A DNA stretch of 5,262 nucleotides from NCBI GenBank assembly GCA_021741925.1, contig JAIOWW010000073.1, positions 1 through 5,262 on the forward strand, given 5' to 3'. This document shows, one piece after another, positions 1-5,262 of this stretch. Position 1 is the stretch's first letter, and each line of letters begins with the position of its first letter. This DNA is from Pontimonas sp. Lineage in GTDB: Bacteria > Actinomycetota > Actinomycetes > Actinomycetales > Microbacteriaceae. The notes under the pieces were generated by a model, which did no database searches, had not been told where the DNA came from, and saw only the letters and a program-made list of their open reading frames with translations. The translations under genes were made by a program, and so were the position numbers.

Positions 1-1416
1 GTTGATTTGCTCCACGGTGTCCCACGTCCGGGGGTCGCCGTCTTCCGAGCGCAATCGGGCCAGCTGTTGGTCGACCAGGGCAAGATTTTCTTCCAAGGCC
101 CGCTGGGGATAGTCGGGGAAAGCCCCGGTAATGAATTCGTACCACGGAACAGTGTTGACGTTGTAGTGCTTTGCGCTAAAAGGTTTCTTGGGGTGAGTGA
201 CCTCGTTCCAGGGGGTTGTGCCTCGTGCGCGCTCGACCCGTTGACGGTCGTCGGGATCGAGTGACCTAGCCCAGAGGTGGATGGCATGGAAGGGGTTTGC
301 CGGGCGATAGTCGGTCCAGCCGGCATCGAAGTGCTTGTTGGGTGTGAGGTACTGGTCGCCGTCTTGGTGGCCTAAAGCAAAGTTTTCATCGAGCTGTTTC
401 CTCGCCGCGTCAAGCCAGTTCGGGTCCCCGGTGAGCAGGTAGGCGTTGGTGCATGCGTTAACCAGGGGTTCCATGATGGTGAAGAGACCGTGGGGCCAAC
501 GCCAACCGTAGTGGCCACCCCACCACTTGCCTTCGAGGTATTCACCCACTACACCGCTGAGTCCCACGTTGTCCGGCATGATCCCGCCGTTTTCCTCGGC
601 CCGAGATGCCCACACTTCCAGGTACTCCAGAACCCATGTCTTCAGGAGAGGATCAGCGCTATACATAAATGCGTGCGTCATCTGTCCCGTCGCGTTGAGG
701 TTGAGTGGGACATCTCCTCGAGTGGTCCTCTCATTCATCAGGCGAACAACTTCGTCAAAGACTTCGTCATTGGACCAGTTGCATTTTCCGAGTTCGAAAG
801 GTGACGTTTTCATGTCTTCAAACGGGGCGAGGTAATCGTCGAGGACGCCACGGTGTGTTCCGAGGTCCTCTTTGGTGACGACGTGGCGCGGACCCTTTGA
901 ACCGGACTGGGGGGCGCGAATCATTTTGAGCTCGGGATCCCAGTTGTCGACTGAGGTGTTTTGCCCGTTATAGAGGTCGGCGAAGCGCTTGGCTCGAGAC
1001 CGGTCTTTCAGCGAGTCAGGTTTGGTGAGCCCGAAGAAGTAGTGAAAAAGGTTTGCTTCACCGTGGTGCATCCAGTCGTAGTAGCCATCAAATTCTTCGT
1101 GAATTTGGCCATATTCAGTCCACTGCCAGGTGATCGAGTCCCACATCTGTCGGCCCAGGCGGTAGACCTCCTCATCACCGGTCACCGCGTAGAAAAGCGC
1201 CAGGTACTGGAAGGCCTCATAGGGGTCATCCGAACCATCCATGCCGGGCCATTCGCTCCGCCAGATCAGGGTTCCATCTGATCTGGTGTAGCGAGCGACG
1301 AACTCCTGCGCACCATCGGAGATGGTTCGACGAAGCTCTTGCTGGAGTTTCGCCCATTCGGGAGTGGCCTCCGAATCGCTAGTGACACTGATGACCGGAA
1401 TGTTTGTGTTCGCCAC
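1..1416 (-). CDS. Predicted (alpha/alpha)-toroid carbohydrate-active protein, C-terminus cut by window edge
   Basis: The minus strand is open without a stop from 1416 to base 1, giving 472 residues; the end lies outside the window. The GTG at 1416 is chosen because AGGGGAG (1428-1422) precedes it by 5 nt; no ATG lies in frame just upstream. There is no signal peptide or membrane segment, so the protein is probably cytoplasmic. It is very rich in Trp, Tyr, His and Asp. Conspicuous blocks are WPGMDGSDDPYEAF (residues 56-69), DWMHHGE (114-120) and WWGGHYGWRWPHG (298-310), each followed by a helix-like stretch. Repeated helices joined by aromatic/acidic loops resemble six-hairpin glycosidase or epimerase toroids, in which loop acids and histidines line a sugar pocket. 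This fold call is inference; I do not recognise a characterised family. It is transcribed divergently from the SDR gene and sits beside an enolase-superfamily gene, so a role in sugar or uronic-acid breakdown (hydrolase, epimerase or isomerase) is plausible but unproven. Confidence 0.85.
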   Translation of the reverse strand, partial: MANTNIPVISVTSDSEATPEWAKLQQELRRTISDGAQEFVARYTRSDGTLIWRSEWPGMDGSDDPYEAFQYLALFYAVTGDEEVYRLGRQMWDSITWQWTEYGQIHEEFDGYYDWMHHGEANLFHYFFGLTKPDSLKDRSRAKRFADLYNGQNTSVDNWDPELKMIRAPQSGSKGPRHVVTKEDLGTHRGVLDDYLAPFEDMKTSPFELGKCNWSNDEVFDEVVRLMNERTTRGDVPLNLNATGQMTHAFMYSADPLLKTWVLEYLEVWASRAEENGGIMPDNVGLSGVVGEYLEGKWWGGHYGWRWPHGLFTIMEPLVNACTNAYLLTGDPNWLDAARKQLDENFALGHQDGDQYLTPNKHFDAGWTDYRPANPFHAIHLWARSLDPDDRQRVERARGTTPWNEVTHPKKPFSAKHYNVNTVPWYEFITGAFPDYPQRALEENLALVDQQLARLRSEDGDPRTWDTVEQIN

Positions 1417-1421
1417 GGGCG

Positions 1422-1428
1422 CTCCCCT
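1422..1428 (-). promoter_or_regulatory. Ribosome binding site fixing the GTG start of the toroid-protein gene
   Basis: On the minus strand AGGGGAG lies 5 nt before the GTG at 1416. It is the main reason for choosing this non-ATG start. It contrasts with the divergent SDR gene, which has no such site. Confidence 0.7.
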
Positions 1429-1438
1429 CGATTCTAAA

Positions 1439-1451
1439 ATCCTATAGCATT
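1439..1451. promoter_or_regulatory. Overlapping divergent promoter, with possible operator
   Basis: Only 42 bp separate the GTG at 1416 from the ATG at 1459. Around the symmetric TATA at 1443-1446 there is a -10-like TAGCAT on the plus strand (1445-1450) and TAGGAT on the minus strand (1444-1439), both fitting the TANNNT pattern. The plus-strand element would start RNA about 8 nt later, at or next to the SDR ATG. The minus-strand element would start RNA near 1432, just before the toroid gene's ribosome site. No good -35 is visible for either. The motif TCCTATANNATT (1440-1451) recurs in front of the dehydratase gene, so this may also be a regulator site. Symmetric -10 elements giving divergent transcription are known in bacteria; their use here is inference. 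Confidence 0.5.
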
Positions 1452-1458
1452 CAATACC

Positions 1459-2232
1459 ATGATGATGAACCGGGGTAAACCCGTCGCTCTTATCGCTGGC
1501 TCGTCGAGCGGTATTGGCTTTGCCGTTGCTCGCCGACTGGTGGCCGACGGTTATGCCGTGATGTGTCACGGTCGTGACGACGGAGACCACGAGAGTGGTT
1601 TTGGTGATTGGCTGGCCGCCCACAGTGATTCGGTGCGATACTTATCAGCAGACCTCCGAGACGCTGCGGCACCCGACACCCTTGTGGCTCGCACCCTCGA
1701 AACCTGGGGCAGCCTTAATGCGCTGGTTGTCAGTGCGGCGGTGACCCATTTCGGTCCGGTGGAGGACCTGAAGCCGGAAGACGTGGAGAAAGTTTTCGGG
1801 GTTAATTTCGAGGCCCCATTGCGACTTGCTCTCTCAGCACTTCCGCACCTCAGCGCTGCGGGAGGAAGCGTGGTTATGGTCAGTTCGACCAATGCGGTGC
1901 GGGTCAATCGCAACAATCTTCTCTATGACGCCTCAAAAGCTGCCCTGAATCATATGGCCCAGGCTCTGGCTTTGGAATGGCGCAAGAGTGGTGTTCGGGT
2001 GAATGTTGTGATGCCAGGTGGCACCCACACCCCCATGCTCGAGAAGTGGCTCGTGGAGTTTGCGGGGTCAGCGGAAGCTGGCGCCGAAGTGCTCGAGACA
2101 GGGATTGGCGAGGGTAGGGTGGGGAAGCCCGACGACATCGCAGGACCTATTGCGTTCCTTTTATCTGAAGATGCCCGCTGGGTTACCGGCGCCACGTTAG
2201 TCGTCGACGGCGGAGCAGTTCTCGAACGGTAG
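1459..2232 (+). CDS. SDR-family NAD(P)-dependent oxidoreductase
   Basis: This 257-residue protein has the usual length of a classical short-chain dehydrogenase/reductase. The cofactor loop is AGSSSGIG (residues 13-20, G14-x3-G18-x-G20). D65 in ADLRD fits the adenine-contacting position. The active site is N116, S143, Y156 and K160 (YDASK at 156-160). The PGG turn at 186-188 and the C-terminal VVDGG (248-252) are typical. R39 after the second strand suggests a preference for NADP(H), but this is weak evidence. The usual NNAG is replaced by VSAA (91-94). The substrate cannot be read from the sequence; context suggests a sugar acid or keto-sugar intermediate. Three ATG codons stand in tandem (1459, 1462, 1465). 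No Shine-Dalgarno sequence is present and a -10-like hexamer ends at 1450, so the first ATG is taken as a leaderless start. The gene is divergent from the toroid gene and convergent with the transporter gene. Confidence 0.95.
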   Translation: MMMNRGKPVALIAGSSSGIGFAVARRLVADGYAVMCHGRDDGDHESGFGDWLAAHSDSVRYLSADLRDAAAPDTLVARTLETWGSLNALVVSAAVTHFGPVEDLKPEDVEKVFGVNFEAPLRLALSALPHLSAAGGSVVMVSSTNAVRVNRNNLLYDASKAALNHMAQALALEWRKSGVRVNVVMPGGTHTPMLEKWLVEFAGSAEAGAEVLETGIGEGRVGKPDDIAGPIAFLLSEDARWVTGATLVVDGGAVLER

Positions 2233-2238
2233 CCGTCG

Positions 2239-3501
2239 CTAGGTGACGTCCCCGGTTATAACCGGGAGAGGTCCGGTGGGCGGATTGATTCGGTCCAGTC
2301 CTTTTGATTTGCCTCGCACCGAAGCGCTGTGCACCAGCGCTGAGGCTGCAAACAGGGCGAGAACGGGGATGATGAAGGCGGCTGAGACGGAGGCGTTCTC
2401 GGCAATCGCGCCCATCGCTACTTTCCCCAGTATGGAGACGGCCTGAGTGACGAAACTCAGGGTCGCTATCGCCTGAGCGGTGCTAATTCCTGGGGTGAGA
2501 CTGGCGCTCAGCATGACGGTGGGCCCCACTGGTGACAGGCCTAAGCCACCGAGGAACCAGAAGCTCCCCAGCCAGATGACGGTTGCCCACGGAGACACCG
2601 AGGAGAGAAACCAGGCTCCGAGCACGCCGGTGCCCAATCCAAAACCGGCGATGAGCGTGCCCGTAACAGACAGGTAGTGGATATCAAACTTCTTGCTCAA
2701 CGATGCAATCGACAGTCTCCCGATGATCATGCCCATCATGAAAGCGCCAAAGGGGACAGCCCGGAGGGCCAGGTCGATACCGGCAGACCGCGACAAAATT
2801 GCCGACCACTCGAAAATTGCGAGCTCTGGTAACACAACACAGAGCAGCGCGAAAGCCAAGATCCAGATTCGAGGGGGAATCTTGAACCACTTAATTCTCG
2901 CGCTGCTCATGTTTTCCTCCCGGTGCCCATCCATGTCAGGGGCAAGGAGGAACCGGGAGAGTATGAGGAATCCGATCAAGGTGATTGATGCCACGATGAT
3001 CAGGTAAACCTCAAGGCTGATGAAAAGTGTCCCTACGGCGCCCGAGCCGGCAGCGCTGACCGCACCTACGCTCCAGCCGGCGTGCAGACCGCTGAGGATT
3101 GAGCCTTCGCTCTTTTTCTGCAGGAGCACCCCGTGGGTGTTTACAGCGACGCCGGTGAGGGATGCCAGAAAGTGAAACAACATGTTGGCAAATCCCCAAA
3201 TTGCGGAGGATGTGACGAACCCGAGAGGAATTATGGCGAGGACTGCGAGGATCGCTGAACTTCGCATCATCGGTGCGACACCAAACCGATTGATGATCGT
3301 AGGTGCCACCAGAACCGCCGAGATGGCACCTACCGGGGCCAGCCCGAGAATGATTCCCCACGTGGCGAAAGAGATTCCGAGGCGCTCGAGATACTCGGGA
3401 ACCCATGCGATGGAACACAACACAAGATGACCGAGCAGTAGAAAGCTTGCAAAGGAGGCGCGAGTTGCTCCAGCAAGGTTTTTTGGTATTCCCGCGAGCA
3501 C
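2239..3501 (-). CDS. MFS transporter, FucP/YbjJ-like, 12 TM
   Basis: This 420-residue membrane protein has about twelve hydrophobic segments, in two blocks of six separated by a charged loop near residues 186-209 (DMDGHREEN). Visible motifs include the first-half loop NRFGVAPMMR (71-80), LHAGWSVG (139-146), EWSAILSR (231-238) and MGMIIGR (256-262) followed by LSKKF (268-272). The HA-x-W/F-S-x-G block and the (D/E)WSA block are what I recognise from YbjJ- and fucose-permease-like carriers, which are generally proton-coupled sugar or sugar-acid transporters. The substrate is not determined. The GTG at 3501 is chosen because a strong AAAGGAG (3512-3506) sits 4 nt upstream. It follows the dehydratase gene by 66 bp on the same strand, so it is probably co-transcribed and may import the dehydratase substrate. 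The last codons contain a perfect 16-bp palindrome and the stop is 6 bp from the SDR stop. The C-terminal tail after residue 395 is polar and probably cytoplasmic. Confidence 0.93.
   Translation of the reverse strand: MLAGIPKNLAGATRASFASFLLLGHLVLCSIAWVPEYLERLGISFATWGIILGLAPVGAISAVLVAPTIINRFGVAPMMRSSAILAVLAIIPLGFVTSSAIWGFANMLFHFLASLTGVAVNTHGVLLQKKSEGSILSGLHAGWSVGAVSAAGSGAVGTLFISLEVYLIIVASITLIGFLILSRFLLAPDMDGHREENMSSARIKWFKIPPRIWILAFALLCVVLPELAIFEWSAILSRSAGIDLALRAVPFGAFMMGMIIGRLSIASLSKKFDIHYLSVTGTLIAGFGLGTGVLGAWFLSSVSPWATVIWLGSFWFLGGLGLSPVGPTVMLSASLTPGISTAQAIATLSFVTQAVSILGKVAMGAIAENASVSAAFIIPVLALFAASALVHSASVRGKSKGLDRINPPTGPLPVITGDVT
2251..2266. terminator. Perfect 16-bp palindrome at convergent gene ends, possible two-way terminator
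   Basis: CCCGGTTATAACCGGG is its own reverse complement. It lies inside the final codons of the transporter gene and 18 bp past the SDR stop. It can form a 6-bp GC-rich stem with a TATA loop in RNA from either strand. No run of T follows on either side, so it would be a U-less hairpin of the kind often proposed in high-GC bacteria, or a dimeric protein-binding site. The position between two converging genes favours a terminator. Confidence 0.4.
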
Positions 3502-3505
3502 AAGT

Positions 3506-3512
3506 CTCCTTT
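3506..3512 (-). promoter_or_regulatory. Strong ribosome binding site fixing the transporter GTG start
   Basis: AAAGGAG on the minus strand lies 4 nt before the GTG at 3501. It is the best Shine-Dalgarno match seen in the window. No convincing separate promoter is visible in 3502-3567, so the transporter is probably translated from a message begun upstream. Confidence 0.7.
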
Positions 3513-3567
3513 GCGCGTTCCAAACAATCGCCCTGTCGCTCGCGCGGGGGTGTTGAGAAAAAGTCGG

Positions 3568-4689
3568 TTAAAGCTTCAGCACCGTATGCTCATCGATGAA
3601 GTTCCAGTCGTAGTCGATCCCAAGGCCGCTACCTTCAGGAGCCTGGACCATGCCGTCTTCGATCACAACTGATGAATGAGTTCCAAAGTTAAAATCGTCG
3701 AAGGGGTAGAGCATCTCGAAGAATTCAGAGTTGGGTAGAGCAAGCGAAGCGTGAATTTGGACTTGCTCAAGTGCCTGATAAATCGTGGTGTGTAGTTCAC
3801 ATTGAACCCCAAAAGACTCAGCGGTGTGACCGGTCTTCATGACCGAGGTAATCCCACCTCTCCAAGAGACGTCGGTCCGCACAATGTCAGCAAGTCCTTC
3901 ATGAATGTAGTGAGCGGTTGAGTAGTGCCCCCCGGTGAGGACTTCGGTGCCACAAATCGGAAGATCGAGTTTTTCGCGTAACTTTTTCAATCCGTTGAAG
4001 TTGACGTCGAGAAGAGGCTCTTCGAGCCATCGGTATCCGAGCTTCTCGAGTTCGCGGCCAACGAGCAGCGCTTGCTCATAGTTGTAGCTGATGACCGGAT
4101 CCGCCATGAGAGTAAAATCATCGCCCACTGCTTGCCGAACGGCACGGTAACACTCGATGTCGACTCTTGGGTCGCCTGGAGGATGCAGCTTGTAGCCCCT
4201 GATTCCCCGGGCTTTGACCTCGAGAGCTTGAGCCACGTATTCCTCCGGACCCGGAAGGAACATGGAACTCACGTAGAGGGGAATTTCTGTTTTCGCTGCT
4301 CCGAGTAGGCGGTAGACGGGCTGATTACTCTGCTTACCGACGATGTCCCAACACGCATTATCGAAAGGTCCGTAGGCATAAATGGGAGTGAGGTTCCATT
4401 TTCGATCGAACATCTCAAAGTCTTTGAGATTGGCTTGAGTATGGAAGGCGTCTCGCCCAATGAAGAACGGCTTTACTTGGCTCATTACATGCGCGGCCGC
4501 CTTTGCATCGAGCGCGCCAAATCCGAAGGACGTTCCTGTCGTGCCATCGGCGGTGGTCAGCGTGATAACCGTAAAATCAGGGCGCGAACCACCTGGGAGC
4601 TGGACCGCTGAAACAGCGTCAAGTTGTTGCAATTCGTCCGCACCTCGACAGCCTCTAATTTCAACGTCGACAATTTCAGATGGGTTCAT
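3568..4689 (-). CDS. Mandelate racemase / enolase-superfamily protein, probable sugar-acid dehydratase
   Basis: This 373-residue protein has the length and two-part layout of the mandelate-racemase subgroup: an N-terminal capping domain (about 1-125) and a TIM-like barrel. Predicted Mg2+ ligands are D197 (LMADP), E223 or E224 (WLEEP) and E249 (CGTEV). On one face the KxK of racemases reads K167-L-H169 (GYKLH). On the other, D273 (RTDVSWRGGIT) and H300 (CELHTT) match the Asp-His dyad, and E325 near FFEMLYP fits the late acid. Family members abstract the proton alpha to a carboxylate, and most act as aldonate or aldarate dehydratases. The KxH form argues against simple 1,1-proton racemisation, but the substrate is unknown. 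It is followed by the transporter gene and preceded by the ABM gene on the same strand. There is no Shine-Dalgarno sequence: a TATGAT -10 ends 7 nt before the ATG at 4689, suggesting a leaderless message of its own. Confidence 0.93.
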   Translation of the reverse strand: MNPSEIVDVEIRGCRGADELQQLDAVSAVQLPGGSRPDFTVITLTTADGTTGTSFGFGALDAKAAAHVMSQVKPFFIGRDAFHTQANLKDFEMFDRKWNLTPIYAYGPFDNACWDIVGKQSNQPVYRLLGAAKTEIPLYVSSMFLPGPEEYVAQALEVKARGIRGYKLHPPGDPRVDIECYRAVRQAVGDDFTLMADPVISYNYEQALLVGRELEKLGYRWLEEPLLDVNFNGLKKLREKLDLPICGTEVLTGGHYSTAHYIHEGLADIVRTDVSWRGGITSVMKTGHTAESFGVQCELHTTIYQALEQVQIHASLALPNSEFFEMLYPFDDFNFGTHSSVVIEDGMVQAPEGSGLGIDYDWNFIDEHTVLKL

Positions 4690-4707
4690 GAGCTAAATCA
4701 TATAGGA
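4689..4707 (-). promoter_or_regulatory. Leaderless promoter and possible operator of the dehydratase gene
   Basis: On the minus strand TATGAT (4702-4697) matches the -10 consensus at five of six positions, and the ATG follows after 7 nt, so transcription would start at or next to the start codon. The larger motif TCCTATANNATT (4707-4696) also occurs in front of the SDR gene at almost the same distance from its ATG (11 versus 12 nt). No clear -35 is seen. The site lies in the 59-bp gap behind the ABM gene, so the dehydratase-transporter pair can be expressed apart from it. Confidence 0.5.
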
Positions 4708-4748
4708 AAATTCGCATGACGCTGCGTGGGCGTAGGCGCAGGGTTTGT

Positions 4749-5066
4749 TCACAGGGATTCCGGAAACTTTTCGCTTGATTCGACACCATACATTTCGCGG
4801 ACCTCAATTTCTTTTGAGAGCAAATCCTCAACTCCACCCTTGATACGAGCAACTGTGTCGCTGCGGCCGTGTTGATGCCAAAGCTCTCTGGAAGTCCACT
4901 TTTCAATGAAGATGAGTGCGCCCCCGACCTCCTTGTGGAGGGCATACAGTTCACATCCCTCTTCGAGGTGGACCTCGGGGGACACCTCGAGAAGAACCCT
5001 CATGACCTCGTCGTAGTGCTCGGGTTTGGGGGTGAAGGTGGCGATAACAATGCAGGGTTGTGCCAT
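4749..5066 (-). CDS. ABM-domain (antibiotic biosynthesis monooxygenase, YgiN-like) small protein
   Basis: From the ATG at 5066 this encodes 105 residues, the normal size of a single dimeric alpha+beta-barrel ABM domain. Visible family features are the opening strand CIVIATFTPKP, the helix ending SPEVHLEEGCELYALH, the strand ALIFIEKW, and the helix start ELWHQH. The pattern H-x2-E-E-G-C followed by E-x-W and a late H is typical of Pfam ABM proteins. These include quinol monooxygenases, haem-degrading enzymes and many with no known activity; L-rhamnose mutarotase shares the fold. A specific reaction cannot be assigned. A GTG at 5069 directly precedes the ATG; the ATG is preferred because the weak GAAAG (5078-5074) is 7 nt from it. 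The gene lies 59 bp upstream of the dehydratase gene on the same strand, so a role in the same pathway is plausible. The gap of 58 bp from the vapC-like stop leaves room for a promoter, but none is clear. Confidence 0.9.
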   Translation of the reverse strand: MAQPCIVIATFTPKPEHYDEVMRVLLEVSPEVHLEEGCELYALHKEVGGALIFIEKWTSRELWHQHGRSDTVARIKGGVEDLLSKEIEVREMYGVESSEKFPESL

Positions 5067-5124
5067 CACTAGACTTTCGGGAGTGCGCGTTTTGCTGGCG
5101 GTTTCAGCTCTCTCGGACCTTACT

Positions 5125-5262
5125 CTATGCGCTAATCCATTCCACTTTTTGACCGGTAACAGCGTGGATTACCTCAAAATCCTTATCGAAGTGCAGCACA
5201 GTCTTGTGCGCACGGATCGCAAGTGCGGCGACGAGAATGTCGGCGACTGACGGTCCGCGATG
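5125..5262 (-). CDS. vapC: VapC-type PIN-domain toxin, C-terminal fragment (cut by right window edge)
   Basis: Reading the minus strand inward from the right edge gives 45 in-frame residues ending at TAG (5127-5125). They begin HRGPSVADILVAALA and continue through VLHFDKDFEVI to TGQKVEWISA. This is the usual C-terminal end of a VapC ribonuclease. The Asp in VADILVAA and the two in HFDKDF match the conserved acidic positions that bind Mg2+/Mn2+ in the PIN active site. VapC toxins cleave RNA, often tRNA, and are held in check by a VapB antitoxin normally encoded just upstream, which here would be beyond the window. The start and the N-terminal catalytic Asp are not visible, so integrity cannot be judged. 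It shares the strand with the ABM gene, but nothing links it to the catabolic genes. Confidence 0.85.
   Translation of the reverse strand, partial: HRGPSVADILVAALAIRAHKTVLHFDKDFEVIHAVTGQKVEWISA

Noticed and set aside
7..1281. Several plus-strand open frames of 85-106 codons (7-264, 490-804, 527-835, 961-1281)
   Set aside because: They lie antisense to the continuous 472-codon minus-strand frame, which has clear enzyme-like motifs; their own translations show no family features.
1490..2200. Minus-strand frames and one alternative plus-strand frame inside the SDR gene
   Set aside because: The SDR frame carries all family motifs from end to end; the others are Arg/Ser/Pro-rich shadow translations.
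2684..3527. Alternative minus-strand frames (2684-2890, 3011-3523, 3330-3527) that might suggest a frameshifted second gene
   Set aside because: They overlap the intact transporter frame, which spans 420 residues without a break and has all expected membrane segments.
3502..3567. Possible separate promoter or terminator between the dehydratase and transporter genes
   Set aside because: A T run follows the dehydratase stop on the minus strand but no stable stem precedes it, and no -10 in good position for the transporter is seen; only the ribosome site is supported.
4722..4741. Short inverted repeat CTGCG / CGCAG with a 10-nt loop in the gap behind the ABM gene
   Set aside because: A 5-bp stem with a long loop and no T run is too weak to call a terminator.
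4676..4954. Minus-strand frame bridging the ABM and dehydratase genes
   Set aside because: It is out of frame with the ABM gene and lacks any recognisable motif or ribosome site; the ABM frame is clearly the real one.
5026..5250. Plus-strand 74-codon frame at the right end
   Set aside because: It overlaps the ABM start and the VapC C-terminus on the other strand, both of which have family motifs; it shows none.

Overview
The window looks like a piece of a chromosomal catabolic gene cluster from a bacterium of moderate-to-high GC (mid-to-upper 50s percent by eye), most likely an actinobacterium. That assignment is inference. It rests on GTG starts (two clear, one possible), two genes whose ATG sits only 7-8 nt after a -10-like hexamer with no Shine-Dalgarno sequence (the leaderless layout common in Actinobacteria), and the general look of the proteins. 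No rRNA, tRNA, CRISPR array or insertion sequence is visible.

Layout, left to right. (1) 1-1416, minus strand: a long reading frame with no stop that runs off the left edge (472 codons visible). It encodes a Trp/His/Asp-rich cytoplasmic protein that looks like an (alpha/alpha)-toroid carbohydrate-active protein of unassigned function. (2) 1417-1458: a very short divergent promoter region. (3) 1459-2232, plus strand: a complete SDR-family oxidoreductase. (4) 2239-3501, minus strand: a 12-TM MFS transporter of the FucP/YbjJ-like type, convergent with the SDR gene and separated by 6 bp, with a perfect 16-bp palindrome at the junction. (5) 3568-4689, minus strand: a mandelate-racemase/enolase-superfamily protein, probably a sugar-acid dehydratase. 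(6) 4749-5066, minus strand: a small ABM-fold (YgiN-like) protein. (7) 5125-5262, minus strand: the C-terminal 45 residues of a VapC-type PIN-domain toxin, cut by the right edge.

How the genes may work together (inference): the transporter would import a sugar acid or related polyol/aldonate, the enolase-superfamily enzyme would dehydrate or isomerise it, and the SDR would carry out an NAD(P)-dependent redox step. The ABM protein and the toroid protein would do as yet unnamed steps, such as epimerisation, ring opening or hydrolysis. The strongest sequence evidence for common control is a shared motif, TCCTATANNATT. It lies 11-12 nt in front of the ATG of both the SDR and the dehydratase genes, and in the SDR case it also covers the promoter of the divergent toroid gene. 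The VapC fragment is probably an unrelated neighbour.
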